A stretch of DNA of 64,000 nt from Mesorhizobium sp. B2-4-15 (GTDB lineage: Bacteria; Pseudomonadota; Alphaproteobacteria; Rhizobiales; Rhizobiaceae): assembly GCF_006658505.1 (NCBI RefSeq), contig NZ_VFUZ01000002.1:62001-126000 (forward strand), written 5' to 3'. Shown here in pieces: positions 43,320 through 52,832 of the stretch. The notes beneath the pieces were generated by a model. That model made no database searches. It had not been told where the DNA came from and saw nothing but the letters and a program-made list of their open reading frames with translations. The translations under genes and the position numbers were made by a program. Positions within the stretch are counted from its first letter, which is position 1. Every line of letters begins with the position of its first letter.

Positions 43320-45404
43320 CTACGCTGCTTCGATGACGACACCCTTCTGCAGTCTCGCCAGTTCCGAATAGGGGATGTGGCAACGGATGGAATGTCCGGG
43401 TTGCGCCTCGGCGAGCGGTGGCTCCTGCTGTTCGCAGATCGGGCCGATTTTGCGCGGGCAACGCGTATGGAAGACGCAGCCCGAAGGCGGGTTGACGGCG
43501 CTGGGGATTTCGCCGTCGAGCCGGATGCGCGCCGTCTCGGTCTGATCGAGCTTGGGCACGGCCGAGAGCAGCGCTTCTGTATAGGGATGGTGCGGCCCGG
43601 AGAAGACTTGCTCCGACGGCCCGAGCTCCATGATGCGGCCGAGATAGAGCACGGCGATCTTGTCGGAGAGATAACGCACCACGCCAAGGTCATGCGAGAT
43701 GAAGATGTAGCTCACGTCTTCCTTCGATTGCAGATCGGCGAGCAGGTTGAGGATCGCCGCCTGCACGGAGACGTCGAGCGCCGATGTCGGCTCGTCGCAG
43801 ACGACGATGCGCGGGTCGCCGGCGAAGGCGCGGGCGATGGCGACACGCTGCTTCAAGCCGCCAGACAGCTGGCGCGGCTTGACGGCCAGATGCCGGTCGG
43901 TGAGCCGCACCGAGCGGACGAGATCGTCGAGACGCGTCTCCAGAGCCTTGCCGGACAGGCCGGCCAGCCGCTTCAACGCCCGGCCAAGGATGTGGCGGAT
44001 CGAATGCGAGCGGTTCAGCGCCGAATCCGGATTCTGGAAGACGATCTGCATCGCCTTGACCTGGTCGTCGCCACGGTTCTCCAGCTTCGGCGCCAGCGCC
44101 TTGCCCTCGAGTTCGATGGTGCCGCCATCATCAGGCGGCACCAGGCCGAGCAGCAGCCTGGCAAAGGTGGTCTTACCCGAGCCGGATTCGCCGACCAGCC
44201 CCAGCGTCTCGCCGGGCCTGAGATCAAGCGAGACGTCCTTGACGGCGCGCAAGGGATGGCCATGGCTGGCATAGGTCTTGTTCACTCCCGCCACCCGCAA
44301 CACAGGTTGGGCCGCAGGCTTTGGCGCGGGCGCCACATCGCTGGGTGTGGCGCGCGGCAGGGCTTGCGCCTTGTCGTGATAGTGGCAGCGCGACAAGCGT
44401 TTGCCGCGCTCGTCACTCAGATCATAGAGGGGCGGCAGTTCGGTGCGGCAGCGCTCGGTCGACAGCGCGCAGCGGTCGGCGAAGGCACAGCCGCTGATGG
44501 TGGCGCCAATGCCGGGCAGGAAGCCGGGAATGGTGTCGAGCCGACCCTGGTCCTTGCGCTGGCCACCGCGTGGCAGGCAGCGCAGCAGGGCGACGGTATA
44601 GGGATGGCGGGGATCGTTGAAGACGACCTCCGTCGGTCCTTCCTCGACCAGCATGCCGGCATAGAGCACGCCGACGCGGTCGCACATATTGGAGACGACG
44701 GCGAGGTTGTGGCTGATGAACAGGATCGAGGCCGAGAGTTCTTGCCGCAGTTGCGCGATGAGATCGAGCACCTCGGCCTCGACCGTGGCATCGAGCCCGG
44801 TGGTCGGCTCGTCGAGGATCAGCATGGAGGGATCGTTGGCCAGCGCCATGGCGATCGCCACGCGCTGTTGCATGCCGCCCGACAGCTGGTGGGGGTAACG
44901 CTGCATGACGCTTGCCGGATCGGAGATGCGCACGCGGTTCAGCATGGCAATCGCCTGATCGGTGGCTGCCTGGCCAGTAATGCCGCCAAGCTCGAAAATC
45001 TCGGTCATCTGCCGGCCGATGCGGATCGACGGGTTCAATGCCTTGCCTGGATCCTGATAGACCATGGACACGCTTTCGGCCCGGGTACGCCGCAGCGCCT
45101 CGGCATCGAGCTTCATGATGTCCTTGCCGTCGAGCGAGATCGCGCCGTCGGTTATCGAACCGTTCCTGGGCAGATAGCGCACGACGGTGAGCGCGACGGT
45201 GGACTTGCCGCAGCCGGATTCGCCGACCAGCCCATAGGCCTCGCCCTGGCCGATGGTCAGGCTCAGATTGCGCAGCACCGCGCGGTTGCGGCCGGCGACA
45301 CGGTAGGCGACCGACAGGTCCTTGAGTTCGAGCGCGTTTTTTGCCTTGCTCTGGGTCTTGGCGTTCTTTGTCTTCGTGCTGTGGGCCTGGGCGGGTTCAG
45401 TCAT
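43320..45404 (-). CDS. Dipeptide/opine-type ABC importer, fused double ATPase
   Basis: A 694-residue chain with two nucleotide-binding domains, equivalent to DppD plus DppF. First domain: Walker A GESGCGKST, signature LSGGMQQR, Walker B LILDEPTTGLD. Second: GESGSGKTT, LSGGLKQR, VVCDEPTSALD. Each domain ends with a Cys-rich oligopeptide-transporter tail (GCAFADRC and GCVFHTRC). ATG at 45404 follows GGAGCC; a longer start at 45416 lacks a ribosome site. It overlaps the permease gene by a few bases and belongs to one importer operon with both permeases. Confidence 0.9.
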   Translation of the reverse strand: MTEPAQAHSTKTKNAKTQSKAKNALELKDLSVAYRVAGRNRAVLRNLSLTIGQGEAYGLVGESGCGKSTVALTVVRYLPRNGSITDGAISLDGKDIMKLDAEALRRTRAESVSMVYQDPGKALNPSIRIGRQMTEIFELGGITGQAATDQAIAMLNRVRISDPASVMQRYPHQLSGGMQQRVAIAMALANDPSMLILDEPTTGLDATVEAEVLDLIAQLRQELSASILFISHNLAVVSNMCDRVGVLYAGMLVEEGPTEVVFNDPRHPYTVALLRCLPRGGQRKDQGRLDTIPGFLPGIGATISGCAFADRCALSTERCRTELPPLYDLSDERGKRLSRCHYHDKAQALPRATPSDVAPAPKPAAQPVLRVAGVNKTYASHGHPLRAVKDVSLDLRPGETLGLVGESGSGKTTFARLLLGLVPPDDGGTIELEGKALAPKLENRGDDQVKAMQIVFQNPDSALNRSHSIRHILGRALKRLAGLSGKALETRLDDLVRSVRLTDRHLAVKPRQLSGGLKQRVAIARAFAGDPRIVVCDEPTSALDVSVQAAILNLLADLQSKEDVSYIFISHDLGVVRYLSDKIAVLYLGRIMELGPSEQVFSGPHHPYTEALLSAVPKLDQTETARIRLDGEIPSAVNPPSGCVFHTRCPRKIGPICEQQEPPLAEAQPGHSIRCHIPYSELARLQKGVVIEAA

Positions 45405-46278
45405 TGAAGGCTCCATGAACGCCGTCGGCGGCCAGGTTGACGCCGATCACCAGCGAGGCGATGGCCAATGCGTCGAACAGCACCGTCCACCAGAAGCCGC
45501 CTCCGATCATGCCGTAATTGCTGGAGATCGACAGCCCCCAGTCGGGTGAGGGCGGCTGGATGCCGAAGCCCATGAAGGAGAGCGTGGCGACCGCGAAGAT
45601 GGCGTAGCCCAGCCGCACGGTGGTCTCGACCAGGATCGGCGGGATGACGTTGGGCAGGATCTCGACGAACATCGTGTGGAAGGCGCTCTCGTGCCGGAGC
45701 TGTGCGGCGGCGACATAGTCGAGTTCGCGCTCGGCCAGCACCGCCGAGCGCACCGTGCGGGCGATGATCGGCGCGAAGCTCAGGCCGATGACGATGATGA
45801 CGGTGGTCTTGGAGGTGCCGAGTGCGACGATGGCGAGCAGCGCCACGATGACCACGGGGATGGCCATGAAGGCTTCGAGGATGCGGCTGACGACATCGTC
45901 GACGATGCCGCGGAAGTAACCGGTAAGCAGGCCAAGCGCGGTGCCGGCGATCGTCGCCAGCAAGGTGGCGAGCGGTGCGACGGTCAGGATATCGCGCGAG
46001 CCGACAATGACGCGCGAGAAGACGTCCCGGCCGATCTGGTCGGTGCCGAACCAGTGTTCGGCCGAAGGCGGCGACAGCGCGTTGATGATGTCGTCGGCAA
46101 GCGGATCATAGGGCGCGAAATGTTCGCCGAACAGCGCGCAGGCGACCCAGAACAGGACGATGGCCAGACCGGTCAAAAAGGTGCCGGAGCGCATGAGCGA
46201 GGACAGGACCTCCGCCGCCGGGCTGCGCCGGCGCGTGTCGTCTTGTCGTACGGGAGAGGTGGTCTGGACGGCGCTCAT
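45397..46278 (-). CDS. DppC-type ABC importer permease
   Basis: A 293-residue permease with about six helices. The EAA loop (AAAQLRHESAFHTMFVEILP) and the C-terminal GFGIQPPSPDWGLSIS block are standard for the DppC group. The ATG at 46278 overlaps the DppB-type stop by ATGA and has GGGGAC upstream. A longer frame to 46563 lies inside the other permease gene and is not used. Confidence 0.88.
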   Translation of the reverse strand: MSAVQTTSPVRQDDTRRRSPAAEVLSSLMRSGTFLTGLAIVLFWVACALFGEHFAPYDPLADDIINALSPPSAEHWFGTDQIGRDVFSRVIVGSRDILTVAPLATLLATIAGTALGLLTGYFRGIVDDVVSRILEAFMAIPVVIVALLAIVALGTSKTTVIIVIGLSFAPIIARTVRSAVLAERELDYVAAAQLRHESAFHTMFVEILPNVIPPILVETTVRLGYAIFAVATLSFMGFGIQPPSPDWGLSISSNYGMIGGGFWWTVLFDALAIASLVIGVNLAADGVHGAFND

Positions 46279-47204
46279 TGGTCTGTCCCCAGCCGGATGC
46301 GTGGATTGAGCACGGAATAGAGGAAGTCGGCGATCAAGGTCGCCACGGCATAGACGATGCCGATGGTGAGGATGCCCGATTCCAGCATCGGAAAGTCCTT
46401 GCCGCGCGCGGCGGTGAAGATCAGTGAGCCGATGCCCTGGTAGCGGAACAGCGTCTCGATCACCACCAGGCCGCCGATGAGATAGCCGGTCTGGGTGGCA
46501 ATGACGGTGATGGTCGGCAAGAGCGCATTGCGCAGCACGTGGCGCCAGATCACCGTGCGCCATGGAAGGCCTTTCAGCACGGCGGTTCGCGTGTAATCAG
46601 AATCGAGCGCCTCGATCATGCCGGAGCGCGCCATGCGCGCGATATAGCCGAACAACACCAGGAACAGCGGCAAAGCGGGCAGGATGAGGTAGTAGAGCTG
46701 GGTGAAGAAGCCGGCATCCTTGGGCCATGCCGCAGAGATCGGCAGCCAGCGCAGCCACACACCGAAGATCAGGATCAGGATGATGCCGGTGACGAACTCC
46801 GGCAGCACGGTCACCGACAGGCCGCCGAGGCTGATGATGCGGTCGAGCGGCCGGTTGAGGTTGAGCGCCGCAATGACGCCGCCCAGGATGCCGATCGGCA
46901 CCACCAGCACGAAGGCGACCGCCGCCAGCTTCATCGAATTGCCGAGCGCGTCGATGACGAACGGCGCCACCGGCGAGCGGAAGATGTAGGAGGTGCCCAT
47001 GTCGCCCCGGACGAAGTTCCAGATCCAGGTCGCGTATTGGGTGAGGAGCGGGCGATCGACTCCGAGGGAGTGGTTGAGCGCGTCCACGGCCCGCTGGTCG
47101 GCGAACGGGCCCAATATGGCGCGTCCGACATTGCCGGGCAGCACCTGGCCGCCCAGAAACACCATGATGCTGAGCAAAAACAATGTGATCAGCGACAGCG
47201 ACAC
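46275..47204 (-). CDS. DppB-type ABC importer permease, start codon uncertain
   Basis: At least 309 residues, six helices, with the DppB motif RTAVLKGLPWRTVIWRHVLRN and the C-terminal FLYSVLNPRIRLG. The coordinates use GTG at 47204, which has no ribosome site. The homologous N-terminus (about eight more residues, ILSFFARR) is open in frame back to an ATT at 47228, which is preceded by AAGGAG at ideal 8-base spacing. The only ATG nearby is out of frame. It follows the molybdoenzyme stop by 12-36 bp. Confidence 0.83.
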   Translation of the reverse strand: MSLSLITLFLLSIMVFLGGQVLPGNVGRAILGPFADQRAVDALNHSLGVDRPLLTQYATWIWNFVRGDMGTSYIFRSPVAPFVIDALGNSMKLAAVAFVLVVPIGILGGVIAALNLNRPLDRIISLGGLSVTVLPEFVTGIILILIFGVWLRWLPISAAWPKDAGFFTQLYYLILPALPLFLVLFGYIARMARSGMIEALDSDYTRTAVLKGLPWRTVIWRHVLRNALLPTITVIATQTGYLIGGLVVIETLFRYQGIGSLIFTAARGKDFPMLESGILTIGIVYAVATLIADFLYSVLNPRIRLGTDQ

Positions 47205-47240
47205 ACGCCGGGCGAAGAAGGAGAGAATGGCATCGGCTCC

Positions 47241-49604
47241 TTATGAACGAGGTATCGGCCCGGCCACGTCCGGGCGGTTCGGTGAACTTACTGTGACAGG
47301 CGGATCGAAGGCTGTCACCGCCGGAATGACCCCGGCAAACAGCGACACCTGAACCAGTGTCGAATTGCAGGTCGGTGACTGGGCAAGGCGCGACGTGCCC
47401 CGGTCTGGTGTCAGCACGTTCGGGTTGCCATGCTTTTCCAGGCTGTGCGGCTGTCCTGGCTCGGCAGGGTCGAACCATGCGCCGGTCGGCAGCTGAACCA
47501 CGCCAGGGATCAAGCCGTCCGTCAGCACGGCGCCTGCCAGGCACGACCCGCGATCGTTGGAAACGAGGACGACCGCCCCGTCCTGTACGCCGCGCGCCGC
47601 GGCATCGGCCGGATTGATCCACAGCGGTGCGCGGTCCGATACCTTGCCCGCGCGACTGACCGAGCCATGATCATGCTGGCTGTGGAGCTTGTCCGCAGGC
47701 TGCGGCGACAGGAGATGCAGGGGGAACCGCTCCGCAAGGTCGCTGCCCAGCCATTCCCTGGGCTCCTGCCACACCGCGTGGCCGGGACAGTCGTCATAGC
47801 CGAAACCATCGATCTTCGAGGAAAACAACTCGATGCGTCCAGACGGGGTCGCCAGACGGTGGCGCTCGGGGTCCGAGCGGAATAAGCCCAGCAATGTCTG
47901 CGAGGTGACGCGACGGGTGAGATCGGCGTGACCCTCATGCCAGAAGCGTTCGAAAGGCGGCATGTCGACGCCGATGGCGCCCGCATTCTCCCTGGCCTGG
48001 TCATAGAGCAGGCGAAGCCATTCCTCGGTGTCCCGCCCCTCCGTGAAGGCCTCGCGCACGCCAAGCCCCGCTGCCAGCTCGGCAAAGATCCGGTGGTCGT
48101 CGCGCGCCTCCTGCACCGGATCGATGGCCTGTTTCATGGCGACCACCAGATTTTCACGGTTCGAAAAAGCGAGGTCATTCCTCTCCAGCGGCGTGGTGAC
48201 CGGCAGCACGATGTCGGCATGGCGTGCTGTTGCCGTCCAGAAAGGCTCGTGGACGATGATCGTCTCAGGCCGTTGCCATGCCTCGACGAGACGGTTCAGA
48301 TCCTGATGGTGGTGGAACGGGTTGCCGCCGGCCCAGTAGACGAGCCTGATATCGGGATAGGACATCGCGGCGCCATTGAATTCGAACGACCCGCCTGGAT
48401 TAAGCAGCATGTCGGCAATGCGGGCGACGGGAATGAAGTCAGGCACGCGGTTCTTGCCTTGTGGCACGGACGGCCACCGGAATCCCATCTCCGGTCTTCC
48501 GGCGCCGTTTGTCGATGAATAACCGAAGCCAAATCCGCCGCCCGGCAACCCAACCTGGCCAAGCAGTGCGGCAAGCGTAATCGCGGCCCAGTAAGGTTGT
48601 TCGCCATGGTCGGCCCGCTGCAGCGACCAACTGACCATCAACATGGTGCGTTTGACTGCCATTTCCCTGGCCAGGGCGACGATCCGGTCCTCGGCCACGC
48701 CGCTCAGGGCGGCAGCCCATGGCGCGTCCTTCGGTCGTCCGTCGCTTTCCCCGAGGATGTAGGCGCGAACGATCTCGAAACCGGTGCAGTAGCGCGCCAG
48801 AAAACCCTCGTCATGAAGGCGTTCGCTGACGAGGACATGGCATAAGGCCAGCATCAGCGCCGTGTCGCTGTTCGGCCGAAGCGGCAGCCATTCGGTATCG
48901 ACATCGCGCGGCGCGTCGTCGCGCACCGGCGAAACATTGACGAGGCGGGCGCCATTGCCGACGGCTTTGCGCAGGGCGTCCGCAGCCTCGTGGCGCGCCG
49001 TGCCGCCGCCTTGTATCTGCGCGTTGCGCCAAGGCAGCCCGCCGAAGGCGACGATCAGCTTGCTATGCTGTTCGATACCGTCCCAGGTGGAATGATTGCC
49101 CGTCAGGCCGTCGGTCCCGCCAAGCACATGCGGCAGGATGATTTCGGCCGCGCCATAGGAATAGCTCAGCACCGAACTGGTATAACCGCCGATCGTGTTG
49201 AGGAAGCGGTGCACCTGGCTCTGGGCGTGGTGGAATCTTCCCGCGCTCGCCCATCCATAGGATCCCCCATAGATTGCACTGTTTCCATGCTCGACGCGAA
49301 CCCGGTCCAGTTCGGCCGCCACGATGTCCAGTGCCGTTTCCCACGACACTTCGACAAAGGGCTCGCTGCCCCGCCGGCCGTTGGTGGTGGACCTGTTTCC
49401 CTCGAGCCAGCCGCGCCTCACGGCGGGACGTGCCACGCGCAGGTTTCCCTGTACCGTGCCGAGCATGGATTTGCCGATCGGCGATGGATCGGGGTCGCCG
49501 CTCCATGGCTCGACGCCAACGAGCCTGCCGTTCTCGGCACGGACTTCGTATGTTCCCCAATGCATGGTGGTGAGCAGGGTCTCGGACTCCGTCAGATCGG
49601 TCAA
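47241..49604 (-). CDS. Molybdopterin oxidoreductase of the BisC/DMSO-TMAO reductase family
   Basis: A 787-residue enzyme of the DMSO-reductase superfamily. MHWGTYEV near the N-terminus and the block SVLSYSYGAAEIILPHVLG, which should supply the serine molybdenum ligand, place it with biotin/methionine sulfoxide and N-/S-oxide reductases. There is no Tat signal and no N-terminal Fe-S cluster, so it is cytoplasmic like BisC. Start is TTG at 49604 with a weak ribosome site; ATG at 49565 is an alternative. It is co-directional with the importer permeases downstream and binding protein 2 upstream, implying that an imported S- or N-oxide is reduced. TMAO as a substrate is possible but not shown. Confidence 0.85.
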   Translation of the reverse strand: MTDLTESETLLTTMHWGTYEVRAENGRLVGVEPWSGDPDPSPIGKSMLGTVQGNLRVARPAVRRGWLEGNRSTTNGRRGSEPFVEVSWETALDIVAAELDRVRVEHGNSAIYGGSYGWASAGRFHHAQSQVHRFLNTIGGYTSSVLSYSYGAAEIILPHVLGGTDGLTGNHSTWDGIEQHSKLIVAFGGLPWRNAQIQGGGTARHEAADALRKAVGNGARLVNVSPVRDDAPRDVDTEWLPLRPNSDTALMLALCHVLVSERLHDEGFLARYCTGFEIVRAYILGESDGRPKDAPWAAALSGVAEDRIVALAREMAVKRTMLMVSWSLQRADHGEQPYWAAITLAALLGQVGLPGGGFGFGYSSTNGAGRPEMGFRWPSVPQGKNRVPDFIPVARIADMLLNPGGSFEFNGAAMSYPDIRLVYWAGGNPFHHHQDLNRLVEAWQRPETIIVHEPFWTATARHADIVLPVTTPLERNDLAFSNRENLVVAMKQAIDPVQEARDDHRIFAELAAGLGVREAFTEGRDTEEWLRLLYDQARENAGAIGVDMPPFERFWHEGHADLTRRVTSQTLLGLFRSDPERHRLATPSGRIELFSSKIDGFGYDDCPGHAVWQEPREWLGSDLAERFPLHLLSPQPADKLHSQHDHGSVSRAGKVSDRAPLWINPADAAARGVQDGAVVLVSNDRGSCLAGAVLTDGLIPGVVQLPTGAWFDPAEPGQPHSLEKHGNPNVLTPDRGTSRLAQSPTCNSTLVQVSLFAGVIPAVTAFDPPVTVSSPNRPDVAGPIPRS

Positions 49605-49731
49605 CGATCAATCGTCCCGTAGGCGAGGGTCCGCGTCAGGCCGGCGTGCAACGCCTTGCCTCGGCCTGGCCGCGAAAGCGCCAGCCCCCGATGGGGACTG
49701 ACAGTTGCGGGATGGGCTTGTCTCCTCGCGC

Positions 49732-51396
49732 TCAGGCCTTCGATGCCTTTTCGAGGAACAGTTGCGACATGGCGGTCGGCTGCACGCCCGCCACGCCCTT
49801 CGCCGTTGCCGTCAGGTAGTCGTAGAAATAGCCGAAGATGACAGGCGTTTCCTCGAGCAGCAGCTTCTGGATCTTGCCCGCCGTCGCTTTCTGCGCCTCG
49901 AGATCGAGCGCGGCGATGTAGCTGGTCGCCAGCGTGTCGTAGTCCTTGTTCTTGAAATGCGCGGCGTTCCAGGTGCCGTCGCTCTTCAGGGGAGCGGCGA
50001 GATAGACGTTGGGCACGCCGCGGTGGCCGTAATCGGTGATGCCCATCGCCGAATCCAGCCAGTTCGATTTGCCGAACACCGCGTCTCCGTAGTAGGCGCT
50101 CTGGTCGAGGATGTTGAGCTCCAGCTCGATGCCGATCTCCTTGACCCAGTTCTGGATGAGCTGCGCGTATTCCGGGATCTCCAGATAGCGCTCGGTGGTG
50201 AGCGTCATCTTGAAGCCCTTGCCGGCGCCGGCAGCTTCCATCAACTGCTTGGCCTGCGCGATGTCCTGCTCGCGCTGCGGCACGCTCTGGTCGGTCGATG
50301 GATAAACGGGGGCGAACGGGCTGTCATTGCCCGGTGAGGAGCGTCCCTTCATCAGGCCCGCGACCAGCTTCTTGCGGTCGATGCTGAGCGCGATGGCACG
50401 GCGCACGCGCGGGTCCTTCATCGGGCCGTCGTCGCAGCGCAGGTGCAACTGCTGATGCGCTGAAGACTTCAGGCTGATGATGTCGACACTCGGATCGTTG
50501 AGGAGAGCGACGCCGGCCAGCACCGGCATCTGGTTGATGATATCGATCTGGCCGCCTTGCAGCGCCAGGATCTGCGGCTGTATGTCCGTGAAGAAGGTGA
50601 ACTCGGTGCGCGCGGGCAGGGCCTTTTCGCCCCAGTAGTCCTCATTGCGCACAAAGGAAGCGCCGACCTTCGGCGTGTATTTCTCGAGCTTGAACGGCCC
50701 GGTGCCGTCGAAGCTCTTTTCATAGTCGCCCTTGTAGCTCGCCGGGATGATGACGGCGTTGTAATTGTCGGACGACAGCATGTAGGGGAAGTTGCCGTTG
50801 GGCGCTTCGAGATGAAATTCCACCGTGTAGTCGTCGACCTTCTTGCTGGCGCCCTTCGACAAGATGCCGGTGAACACCGACAGCGCGTTGGACGAATTGG
50901 CCGGATCGGCGAGGCGGTCGATGCTGGCCACCACGTCCTCGGCCTTCATCTCGCCGCCTGAGTGGAATTTCACGCCCTTGCGCAGCTTGAAAGTCCACAC
51001 CGAGCCGTTGTCGTTCGGCTTCCAGCTTTCGGCCAGTGCCGGTTTGAGCACCAGGTCGGGACCGTCGACGCAGAGGAATTCGGCGACCTGCTGCATGACG
51101 AGAAGCCCGCCGGCGTCGGCGATGGTGACGGGGTCGATGGCGGCGGCCGGCACGCTGCTGCCGACACGGAGTGTGGCGCCAGCCGCACCGGCGGCGCGCG
51201 CCAGCGATGGCATGCCGCCGAAGCCGGCGGCCGTGGTGATGCCGCCAAGCAGCGGCAGCGACAGGCCGAGCAGGCTGCCATGGCGGATGAAGTCGCGGCG
51301 GCTGACGCGGCCGTCGACGAGGCCATCGATGAGATGGTTTTCAAGCGGCGAACGGTTACGGCGGATCAGATCGAGAATGCGGTGGTTCTTGCTCAT
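49732..51396 (-). CDS. Peptide/opine-type ABC importer binding protein 2, Tat-exported
   Basis: A 554-residue SBP_bac_5 protein paralogous to the one at 40.6-42.3 kb. The Tat signal SRRDFIRHGSLLGLSLPLLG starts near residue 31 and is followed by family blocks VWTFKLRKGVKFHSGGEMKA and FDGTGPFKLEKYTPK. The start at 51396 (MSKNHRIL) replaces a longer frame that would begin 132 bp upstream without support. It stands 127 bp before the molybdoenzyme gene and presumably feeds the same permeases as binding protein 1. The roughly 250 bp upstream to the enolase gene show nothing clear. Confidence 0.86.
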   Translation of the reverse strand: MSKNHRILDLIRRNRSPLENHLIDGLVDGRVSRRDFIRHGSLLGLSLPLLGGITTAAGFGGMPSLARAAGAAGATLRVGSSVPAAAIDPVTIADAGGLLVMQQVAEFLCVDGPDLVLKPALAESWKPNDNGSVWTFKLRKGVKFHSGGEMKAEDVVASIDRLADPANSSNALSVFTGILSKGASKKVDDYTVEFHLEAPNGNFPYMLSSDNYNAVIIPASYKGDYEKSFDGTGPFKLEKYTPKVGASFVRNEDYWGEKALPARTEFTFFTDIQPQILALQGGQIDIINQMPVLAGVALLNDPSVDIISLKSSAHQQLHLRCDDGPMKDPRVRRAIALSIDRKKLVAGLMKGRSSPGNDSPFAPVYPSTDQSVPQREQDIAQAKQLMEAAGAGKGFKMTLTTERYLEIPEYAQLIQNWVKEIGIELELNILDQSAYYGDAVFGKSNWLDSAMGITDYGHRGVPNVYLAAPLKSDGTWNAAHFKNKDYDTLATSYIAALDLEAQKATAGKIQKLLLEETPVIFGYFYDYLTATAKGVAGVQPTAMSQLFLEKASKA

Positions 51397-51646
51397 GGGT
51401 TCTAAGCCCTTTCCCCAGTTGTTGTGGTTGGCGAAGCATTCCAGTTGACGAGTTCCGTGGAGTTCTCCCGTCCAGGCATTCATCACTATCGGTCGACGGA
51501 CTGTAGCATGCGGTTCTGACTGGTCCATCCGCTCCGTAGAGCGGAAAGGTCAGATTTTCTTGATGCATTTTCTGTCGGCCAGGCGACCCGATTGAAGCCG
51601 TGGCCGCCTTTTCCTCCGATATGTCCTCCTTGCTTTCAGCGTCCTT

Positions 51647-52831
51647 CTAGTTCAGGGGCAATCTGCGGTAAGTGCCGGACTTCTCCGGATCGTGATATTT
51701 GTTGCATGGTCCGTTCTCGACGAAGTCGCGATGGCAGGCGGCAAGCTTCTCCTGTGACAGCGTGATGCCGAGGCCATGTCCTTCCGGCACCGCCACCAAG
51801 TTGTTTTTCGGCGAAAACGGCCCTTCCTCGATGATGTCCATCGGCTGCATGCGAAACAGCGACTGGTTGGGCTCCCTGATCCAGCCGAGCGCGGCGCACA
51901 GATGCAGGTAGCAGGCACTGCCGATGCCCGTGTCACCACTATAGCACCAGTAGTCGATGGCCGCGTGCTCGCAGGCGCCGACGAAGCGCAGCATGCGGCC
52001 GATGCCGCCATGCGCCGTCGGGGTGCCGACGAAGGCGTCCGGCACCTTCACCTCCATGGCGCGCGGGATGTCGATATTGTGGGTCGAGAACGGGATCGAG
52101 CAATGCCGGCGCAGTTCGCGCATCTCCTCGATGGTCGCAACGGGATCCTCCCAGTTGCGCACGCCGAGTTCCTCCAGCGGCCGCGCCAGCCGCCTGGCGG
52201 TCGCCAGCGAATAGGCCTGATTGGAATCGATGCGGATCATCGCATCGTCGCCAAGGTTTTCGCGGATCAGCTCGACCATCCTCAGGGAGACTTTCGGGTC
52301 TTCGGTCGAGAACTTGCCCTCGAAGAAGGTCGTTCCGTGACGCTCGTGCAGTTCGACGCAATAGTCCGCGACTTCTTCCGGCGTCGTCTCGCCCTTCACA
52401 TCAGGGCCGTCGCCGCGCAGTGAGAAATAGTCGGTGAAGGGAATGGCCTTGCGCACCGCGCCGCCGAGCAGCTGATAGAGCGGCTGGTTCCACGCCTTGC
52501 CGCGCAGGTCCCACAACGCCATCTCGATGGCGCCGAAGGCCATGATGCGGGCGCGGTCGTTGATCGACTGCACGCCGGTCCAGAAGGGCAGGCAGACATG
52601 CTCGGCGCCGGCGATGTCGAAAGCGTCGCGGCCGACGAGCCGTTGGGCAAGCACGTCATTGATGATCGCGGCCGCGGCCGGCGTCGGCGCCTCGCCGAGA
52701 CCGACAAGCCCGTCCTCGGTCTCGACCTCGACGATGGTCGGCGAGAAGCCGTCGAGTTCGCCGAAGACCCAGACGTAAGGGGCTTCCAGCCGATAGTTGA
52801 TCGGCGTTGCCTTGATGCGCCTGATCTTCAT
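51647..52831 (-). CDS. Enolase-superfamily enzyme, mandelate racemase/glucarate dehydratase-like
   Basis: A 394-residue (beta/alpha)7-beta barrel enzyme. Likely metal ligands lie in RIDSNQAYS, NWEDPV and STHN; a catalytic lysine is in FFEGKFSTED, where many relatives have K-x-K. The C-terminal block reads YWCYSGDTGIG, without the His that opens this block in glucarate dehydratases, so the chemistry may differ. It starts one base after the neighbouring enolase stop (TGA G ATG), a tightly coupled pair under the GntR regulator. Sugar-acid dehydration is the usual reaction of the group but the substrate is unknown. Confidence 0.8.
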   Translation of the reverse strand: MKIRRIKATPINYRLEAPYVWVFGELDGFSPTIVEVETEDGLVGLGEAPTPAAAAIINDVLAQRLVGRDAFDIAGAEHVCLPFWTGVQSINDRARIMAFGAIEMALWDLRGKAWNQPLYQLLGGAVRKAIPFTDYFSLRGDGPDVKGETTPEEVADYCVELHERHGTTFFEGKFSTEDPKVSLRMVELIRENLGDDAMIRIDSNQAYSLATARRLARPLEELGVRNWEDPVATIEEMRELRRHCSIPFSTHNIDIPRAMEVKVPDAFVGTPTAHGGIGRMLRFVGACEHAAIDYWCYSGDTGIGSACYLHLCAALGWIREPNQSLFRMQPMDIIEEGPFSPKNNLVAVPEGHGLGITLSQEKLAACHRDFVENGPCNKYHDPEKSGTYRRLPLN

Positions 52832-52832
52832 C

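Noticed and set aside
42912-45407. 831-residue frame antisense to the fused ATPase gene
   Set aside because: The sense strand encodes two complete ATPase domains; the antisense product has no recognisable domain.
46278-46563. N-terminal extension of the DppC-type permease
   Set aside because: It lies fully inside the DppB-type gene in another frame, while the ATGA overlap at 46275-46278 with GGGGAC upstream explains the start.
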